This document shows positions 13,447 through 17,127 of a stretch of 17,127 nucleotides of DNA, one piece after another. Source of the stretch: JABDGC01 sp964466595 (GTDB taxonomy: Bacteria; Pseudomonadota; Gammaproteobacteria; DSM-16500); contig CAYXNR010000050.1 of NCBI GenBank assembly GCA_964466595.1, forward strand, positions 1 through 17,127, given 5' to 3'. A program made the position numbers and the translations under genes. The notes under the pieces were generated by a model. That model saw nothing but the letters and a program-made list of their open reading frames with translations. It was not told where the DNA came from and made no database searches. Position 1 is the first letter of the stretch; each line of letters starts with the position of its first letter.

Positions 13447-14724
13447 ATGGAAAAATTTAATGCACTCTATGCCCAATCCGGGGGCGTAACCGCTGTTATT
13501 AATGCAACTGCTTGTGGTGTAATTGAAACAGCCAGAAATAATAAGAATCAAATAGGGACTCTATACGCGGCCCGCAATGGTATTCTTGGTGTGCTCGAGG
13601 AAGATCTAATTGACACCAGCTATGAAAAAGACAGTGATATTGCAGGTCTGCGCCATACGCCCTCAAGCGCTTTTGGCTCCTGTCGCTATAAATTAGGTTC
13701 TATCGAAAAAAACCGCGAACAATATAAGCGACTCATCGAGGTTTTTTCAGCACATCGTATTCGCTATTTTTTTTATAATGGCGGCGGCGATTCCCAAGAT
13801 ACGGCTCTTAAGGTTTCACTCTTGAGCCAGGAAATGAATTATCCGCTTTCCTGCATCGGTATTCCTAAAACCATCGATAATGATCTTCCTTTCACTGACA
13901 ATTCTCCTGGTTTTGGTTCAGTTGCTAAATATGTGGCTGTTTCTATTCTCGAAGCCAGTCTCGATGTTGCTGCCATGGCTTCCTCTTCCACAAAAATCTT
14001 TCTTTTAGAAGTGATGGGGCGACATAGTGGTTGGATAGCAGCTGCAGGTGGTCTTGCTGCAAAAAAAGCCGGAGATCCCCCACATCTTATTTTATTTCCT
14101 GAAATTCCTTTTCAGATTGAACCCTTTCTAGCCCGCGTACAACAAGCTGTTAACCAGCACGGTTATTGCTCTATTATTGTATCCGAAGGTGTGCGTAATC
14201 CTGATGGCAGCTTTATTGCTGAATCTGGTTTAGTCGATGCCTTTGGACATAAGCAATTAGGCGGAGCCGCGCCAGTCATAGCCAAGCTCATTAAAAATAA
14301 GCTTAATTATAAATATCATTGGGCTGTTGCTGATTATTTACAGCGTTCAGCACGTCATCTTGCTTCTCGAACCGATGTCGAACAAGCTTACGCGCTAGGA
14401 AAGGCCGCAGTTGAATTAGCCCTGGCCGGAAAAAATGCCATACTTCCTATTATCGTTCGTGAGAAAAGTTCACAATATAGTTGGTCTATTGGAGAAGCAC
14501 CCTTAGAAAAAGTAGCCAATGTCGAAGTTGCTCTGCCGCGTCATTATCTTACAGAAGATGGGTTTGGAATTACGGAAGCCTGTCGGGCCTATTTGTTACC
14601 CTTGATTCAAGGAGAAGACTATCCTCCCTATGTAAACGGTCTACCTGACTATGTTAAATTGATGAACAAGCCAGTAGAAAAAAAACTACCAGCCTTCCTG
14701 CCAGTCTCCTTGGGCCAGGCTTAG
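13447..14724 (+). CDS. Phosphofructokinase, PPi-dependent type
   Basis: Converts fructose 6-phosphate to fructose 1,6-bisphosphate in glycolysis. The 425-residue protein carries the PFK signature KTIDNDLPFTDNSPGFG (141-157) with catalytic Asp144, and MGRHSGW downstream. Phosphoryl-donor residues point to pyrophosphate: the ATP-enzyme GGDGS is GGGDS here (112-116), placing Asp where ATP enzymes have Gly104, and Lys141 takes the place of Gly124. PPi enzymes run reversibly, so it may serve glycolysis and gluconeogenesis. I start at ATG 13447, after an AGAGG about 8 nt upstream. An ATG-initiated extension from 13330 would add 39 residues that do not resemble the family. It is monocistronic between two minus-strand genes. 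Confidence 0.92.
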   Translation: MEKFNALYAQSGGVTAVINATACGVIETARNNKNQIGTLYAARNGILGVLEEDLIDTSYEKDSDIAGLRHTPSSAFGSCRYKLGSIEKNREQYKRLIEVFSAHRIRYFFYNGGGDSQDTALKVSLLSQEMNYPLSCIGIPKTIDNDLPFTDNSPGFGSVAKYVAVSILEASLDVAAMASSSTKIFLLEVMGRHSGWIAAAGGLAAKKAGDPPHLILFPEIPFQIEPFLARVQQAVNQHGYCSIIVSEGVRNPDGSFIAESGLVDAFGHKQLGGAAPVIAKLIKNKLNYKYHWAVADYLQRSARHLASRTDVEQAYALGKAAVELALAGKNAILPIIVREKSSQYSWSIGEAPLEKVANVEVALPRHYLTEDGFGITEACRAYLLPLIQGEDYPPYVNGLPDYVKLMNKPVEKKLPAFLPVSLGQA

Positions 14725-14746
14725 TATTCTGAGTGTCATTAGGTTT

Positions 14747-15160
14747 TCATTCAATCAAACGAAGATGCGGCTTTCCCTTGGCTTCTTGGGAAAAAGCAGA
14801 ATCGAGGCCGCCACTGCTGTTGCTACTTCTCTCTTCCTCAAAGAATTCATCATCCTCATAATCAAAATACATACCTTGCTTATTTTCTTCTGCATAAACA
14901 GCTAGCACCGACTTCACAGGTACAGAAATAGTTTGAACACTGCCTGAAAACGAGGCTCTGAATTCGACCTTGTCATAGCGAACAGCTAGGTCTCGTATAG
15001 CCTCAGGTGAAATATTAAAAACAATTTCGCCATTTTCAATGTGTTGATCAGGCACCTCACAGCCAGGATGATTAGCATTGATTACTAAAATAGGTGTACA
15101 GCGACTATCGACAATCCAATTATAAAAAGCACGTATTAGATATGGTTTATTTGATAGCAT
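14747..15160 (-). CDS. sspB: ClpXP adaptor / stringent starvation protein B
   Basis: SspB tethers ssrA-tagged and some other substrates to the ClpXP protease. The 137-residue protein matches the family from its start (SNKPYLIRAFYNWIVDSRCTPILVI) through the substrate-binding beta barrel (VPDQHIENGEIVFNISPEAI, VEFRASFSGSVQTISVPV). A flexible acidic/serine-rich linker (FDYEDDEFFEEERSSNSSGG) leads to a short C-terminal ClpX-binding motif ending KPHLRLIE, equivalent to the XB peptide of E. coli. It begins 12 nt after sspA in the standard sspA-sspB operon. Confidence 0.96.
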   Translation of the reverse strand: MLSNKPYLIRAFYNWIVDSRCTPILVINANHPGCEVPDQHIENGEIVFNISPEAIRDLAVRYDKVEFRASFSGSVQTISVPVKSVLAVYAEENKQGMYFDYEDDEFFEEERSSNSSGGLDSAFSQEAKGKPHLRLIE

Positions 15161-15172
15161 CTTAATCCCTTA

Positions 15173-15817
15173 TTAAGCTATTGCTTTTTTTCGAATTTCA
15201 CGCTCTATTTCACTGAGACTTAATTGGAAGGCATCACGTTTAAACAAACGCTCCGCATAACGTAACAAAGGCTTAGCCTCAGCACCTAATTCAATACCCC
15301 AGGTTGATAAGCGCCACAGAATGGGAGCTAAACAGCAATCTACTAAGGTAAATTCCTCAGAAAGAAAATAAGAGGATCCAGAAAAGAGAGGCATTAATTG
15401 AAGAAAACAAGTTCGCAACTCCTTAGCCGCAAGCTTAACCTCATTCGCCTTTCCCTGTTCGAGCTTTTTAATGATAGCACTCCATTCCCGGTCGATGCGG
15501 TGTATCATGAGACGAAGTCTTGCACGAGCGACAGGATAAACAGGTAGCAGAGGAGGATGCGGAAAGCGCTCATCTAAGTATTCCATGATGATATTGGTAT
15601 CGTAAAGCGCTAAATCTCGATCGACCAAGGTGGGAATACTACCGTAGGGATTTAACTCTAATAAATCTTCTGATTTTTCCCTACCTTGTGGATTGGTATG
15701 AATAGCCTCATAAACCACGCCCTTCTCAGCCAAAGCAATACGAACCCGATGACTATAGACATCAGAATGACCTGTATACAAAAGCATGACTGATCGTTTA
15801 TTAGTGGCTACTGCCAT
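15173..15817 (-). CDS. sspA: Stringent starvation protein A
   Basis: SspA is a glutathione S-transferase-fold protein that binds RNA polymerase with sigma70 and modulates transcription in starvation and acid stress. At 214 residues the length is usual. The N-terminal thioredoxin-like domain (residues 9-88) begins with the family's ANKRSVM-type start (MAVATNKRSVMLLYTGHSDVYSHRVRIAL), which fixes the start codon. NPYGSIPTLVD (residues about 54-64) holds the cis-proline, and a helical C-terminal domain follows. In several Legionellales-related pathogens SspA homologues affect virulence gene expression; whether that holds here cannot be read from sequence. tRNA-Gln lies 76 bp upstream on the same strand. 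Confidence 0.96.
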   Translation of the reverse strand: MAVATNKRSVMLLYTGHSDVYSHRVRIALAEKGVVYEAIHTNPQGREKSEDLLELNPYGSIPTLVDRDLALYDTNIIMEYLDERFPHPPLLPVYPVARARLRLMIHRIDREWSAIIKKLEQGKANEVKLAAKELRTCFLQLMPLFSGSSYFLSEEFTLVDCCLAPILWRLSTWGIELGAEAKPLLRYAERLFKRDAFQLSLSEIEREIRKKAIA

Positions 15818-15893
15818 TACAAAAACCTCACTGATCTTAGGGCAACAGAAAATAAAAAAATTTAAGCCGGCTTGCTTTCATTCGTCCTTGAAT

Positions 15894-15967
15894 TGGCTGG
15901 GGGACTAGGATTCGAACCTAGGTTAGCGGAGTCAGAGTCCGCTGTCCTACCACTAGACGATCCCCCA
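15894..15967 (-). tRNA. tRNA-Gln (anticodon CTG)
   Basis: A 74-nt tRNA with encoded CCA (plus 15894-15896). Acceptor strands TGGGGGA and TCCCCCA pair fully, including the U1-A72 pair typical of glutamine tRNA, with discriminator G. The anticodon stem-loop GCGGA-CTCTGAC-TCCGC gives anticodon CUG. The T arm contains GGTTCGAATCC. It lies 34 nt after rpsI on the same strand with no clear terminator between, so it may be processed from the rplM-rpsI transcript. Confidence 0.97.
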
Positions 15968-15973
15968 ACATTT

Positions 15974-16002
15974 CCACTAAAGTGGGTTCGAAAAAAAGAA
16001 CC
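15974..16002 (-). other. Two short hairpins between rpsI and tRNA-Gln
   Basis: On the minus strand GGTTC-TTTTTTTC-GAACC (16002-15985), touching the rpsI stop codon, is followed directly by CCACT-TT-AGTGG (15985-15974). Neither has a T-run after its stem, so they look like processing or 3'-end structures and not intrinsic terminators. Confidence 0.45.
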
Positions 16003-16430
16003 TAGCGCTTCGAATATTGTGTTCCTTTACGTGCCTTATGTTTTCCTACTTTCTTACGTTCAACTTCTCTTGGATCACGTGTCAGATGGCCCTCTTGCCG
16101 TAAAATTTTACGTAAACTTAAACTATCGGCTTCACCGCCACCTTCTGCGCCATCATCATATTTTACTAAAGCGCGTGCTATACCATGTCGGATCGCGCCT
16201 GCTTGACCACTCATTCCACCACCGACTACTTTTACAACCACATCAAAGCGATCTTGAAGTCGGGTTGCGACCAGCGGTTGACGAACAATCATTCTAGCTG
16301 TCTCTCGTCCAAAATACTGATCGATAGTCTTATCGTTAATCGTAATCATACCCTTGCCTGGTTTTAAATAAACACGGGCAGTCGAGGTTTTACGTCGTCC
16401 GGTACCATAATAGCCTTGTTTTTCTATCAT
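16002..16430 (-). CDS. rpsI: 30S ribosomal protein S9
   Basis: S9 lies in the head of the small subunit, and its C-terminal tail reaches the P-site tRNA. The conserved YYGTGRRKTSTARV (7-20), QYFGRET (38-44), GGGMSGQAGAIRHGIARAL (70-88) and RDPREVERKKVGKHKAR (118-134) are present, and the chain ends in the expected SKR. At 142 residues it is longer than the E. coli protein (130). The excess is mainly a Gly/Glu-rich insertion near residues 94-103 (GAEGGGEADS), in a segment where E. coli S9 has none. It starts 5 nt after the rplM stop. Confidence 0.98.
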   Translation of the reverse strand: MIEKQGYYGTGRRKTSTARVYLKPGKGMITINDKTIDQYFGRETARMIVRQPLVATRLQDRFDVVVKVVGGGMSGQAGAIRHGIARALVKYDDGAEGGGEADSLSLRKILRQEGHLTRDPREVERKKVGKHKARKGTQYSKR

Positions 16431-16435
16431 ATAAA

Positions 16436-16894
16436 TTAACCTTCGCCTGTTATTTCATCTAGTAAATGAGCATCTATTAATTGCGGCTGTTGTGCCTCAT
16501 GCGGATGCTTTGCGCCCGCGTAAACCTTGAGCTTCTGAAACATCGCTCGTCCGAGTGGATTTTTGGGAAGCATTCCCTTCACGGCTATTTCAATGACTCG
16601 ATCTGGATGCCTAGCCAACAATTGCTCGAAGCTTAATTCTTTTAAGCCACTTTGATAACCTGAATAACGATAATAGCGCTTATCCTTGCTTTTGTTTCCG
16701 GTGACCTTAATTTTGTCTGCATTAATAACGACAATAAAATCCCCTGTATCTACGTGCGGCGTATATTCAGCCTTGTGCTTTCCACGCAAACGACGAGCAA
16801 TTTCGCCCGACAGACGCCCTAGCGTTCTGTTAGTAGCATCGATAAGATACCAACCATGTTTAATTGTTTCATTTGTTGCTTGATATGTCTTCAT
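16436..16894 (-). CDS. rplM: 50S ribosomal protein L13
   Basis: L13 is an early assembly protein of the large subunit. The 152-residue chain shows the family from its start: WYLIDATNRTLGRLSGEIARRLRGKHKAEYTPHVDTGDFIVVINADKI, then YYRYSGYQSGLK and VKGMLPKNPLGRAMFQKLKVYAGAKHPHEAQQP. It is about ten residues longer than E. coli L13 at the C-terminus (LIDAHLLDEITGEG). It is the first gene of rplM-rpsI. The start codon is preceded by a small hairpin overlapping the ribosome binding site and by a good sigma70 promoter. Confidence 0.98.
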   Translation of the reverse strand: MKTYQATNETIKHGWYLIDATNRTLGRLSGEIARRLRGKHKAEYTPHVDTGDFIVVINADKIKVTGNKSKDKRYYRYSGYQSGLKELSFEQLLARHPDRVIEIAVKGMLPKNPLGRAMFQKLKVYAGAKHPHEAQQPQLIDAHLLDEITGEG

Positions 16895-16896
16895 TC

Positions 16897-16908
16897 CTGC
16901 TCCCGCAG
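16897..16908 (-). promoter_or_regulatory. Hairpin over the rplM ribosome binding site
   Basis: Two nucleotides upstream of the rplM ATG the minus strand reads CTGC-GGGA-GCAG, a perfect 4-bp stem with a GGGA loop. The loop and 3' arm are also the purine-rich ribosome binding site. In E. coli the rplM-rpsI operon is repressed by L13 acting on the leader, so a structured site here is a plausible control point. The link is inferred. Confidence 0.4.
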
Positions 16909-16953
16909 CCTTTTGATAAATTAACTTTTTAACCTACTCTAAAGCGCCTGCAT

Positions 16954-16981
16954 TTTATAGCATTTCGATAGAGAAAAGCAA
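16954..16981 (-). promoter_or_regulatory. Candidate sigma70 promoter for rplM-rpsI
   Basis: On the minus strand TTGCTT (16981-16976) and TATAAA (16959-16954) are separated by 16 bp. Transcription would start near 16947, leaving a leader of about 50 nt before the rplM ATG. Confidence 0.55.
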
Positions 16982-17121
16982 GTTAAATTTGACTAAGACA
17001 GCTAGGAAGAGCTGGTAAAATTCTCTTAAAAAACAGGGAAAAACCCTAAAAAAATACTCGCAAAAATGCACAGATATGGTATTTTATTTATGTTCTCTTA
17101 ACTTGGATGAGGAAATAAATT

Positions 17122-17127
17122 ATGGCA
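17122..17127 (+). CDS. First two codons of a gene cut by the window edge
   Basis: ATG GCA follows AGGAA (17110-17114) with a 7-nt spacing and an AT-rich upstream region, as expected for a gene divergent from rplM. Only Met-Ala is visible, so no product can be named. Confidence 0.4.

Overview
The window looks like chromosome of an AT-rich gammaproteobacterium of the Legionella/Coxiella/Rickettsiella kind, probably host-associated. This is inferred from gene content and not from a database search. The core genes are gammaproteobacterial in type and grouping: dnaX-ybaB-recR, dapD-dapE, msbA-lpxK, sspA-sspB and rplM-rpsI. The accessory genes are of the sort found in intracellular members of that order: a eukaryote-like Ras/Rab-type GTPase, a eukaryote-like protein kinase, a chagasin-type cysteine-protease inhibitor, a secreted phospholipase D-fold protein and a PPi-type phosphofructokinase.

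Layout. Positions 28-3823 (minus strand) read tRNA-Ser(GGA), 4.5S SRP RNA, dnaX, ybaB, recR and a secreted two-HKD phospholipase D-family protein whose 5' end overlaps recR. Positions 3891-7441 (minus) form an accessory segment with a 539-residue GTPase-like protein bearing a glycine-rich membrane region and a 523-residue Ser/Thr kinase. Between them is a roughly 275-bp non-coding inverted-repeat element with 18-bp terminal inverted repeats and seven 17-bp iterations. The kinase gene contains two long perfect DNA palindromes. It follows dapE by 17 bp, so it may be read with dapD-dapE (7459-9403, minus). A short divergent region with overlapping predicted promoters separates dapD from the plus-strand operon msbA-lpxK-chagasin-like inhibitor (9544-12801), whose junctions are a 1-nt gap and an ATGA overlap. 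A secreted two-repeat DUF2845-like protein (minus) and a PPi-type phosphofructokinase (plus) follow. Last come sspA-sspB, tRNA-Gln(CUG) and rplM-rpsI on the minus strand. The first codons of a plus-strand gene lie at the right edge.

How the genes work together. The dnaX cluster serves replication and recombinational repair. DapD and DapE are consecutive steps of the succinylase route to diaminopimelate and lysine. LpxK phosphorylates the lipid A precursor and MsbA flips the finished core-lipid A. SspA and SspB are the stringent starvation regulator and the ClpXP adaptor. The GTPase-like protein, kinase, PLD protein and chagasin-like inhibitor are the candidates for host interaction. The most unusual signals are the degenerate, partly duplicated GTPase, the two perfect palindromes in the kinase gene and the compound inverted-repeat element.
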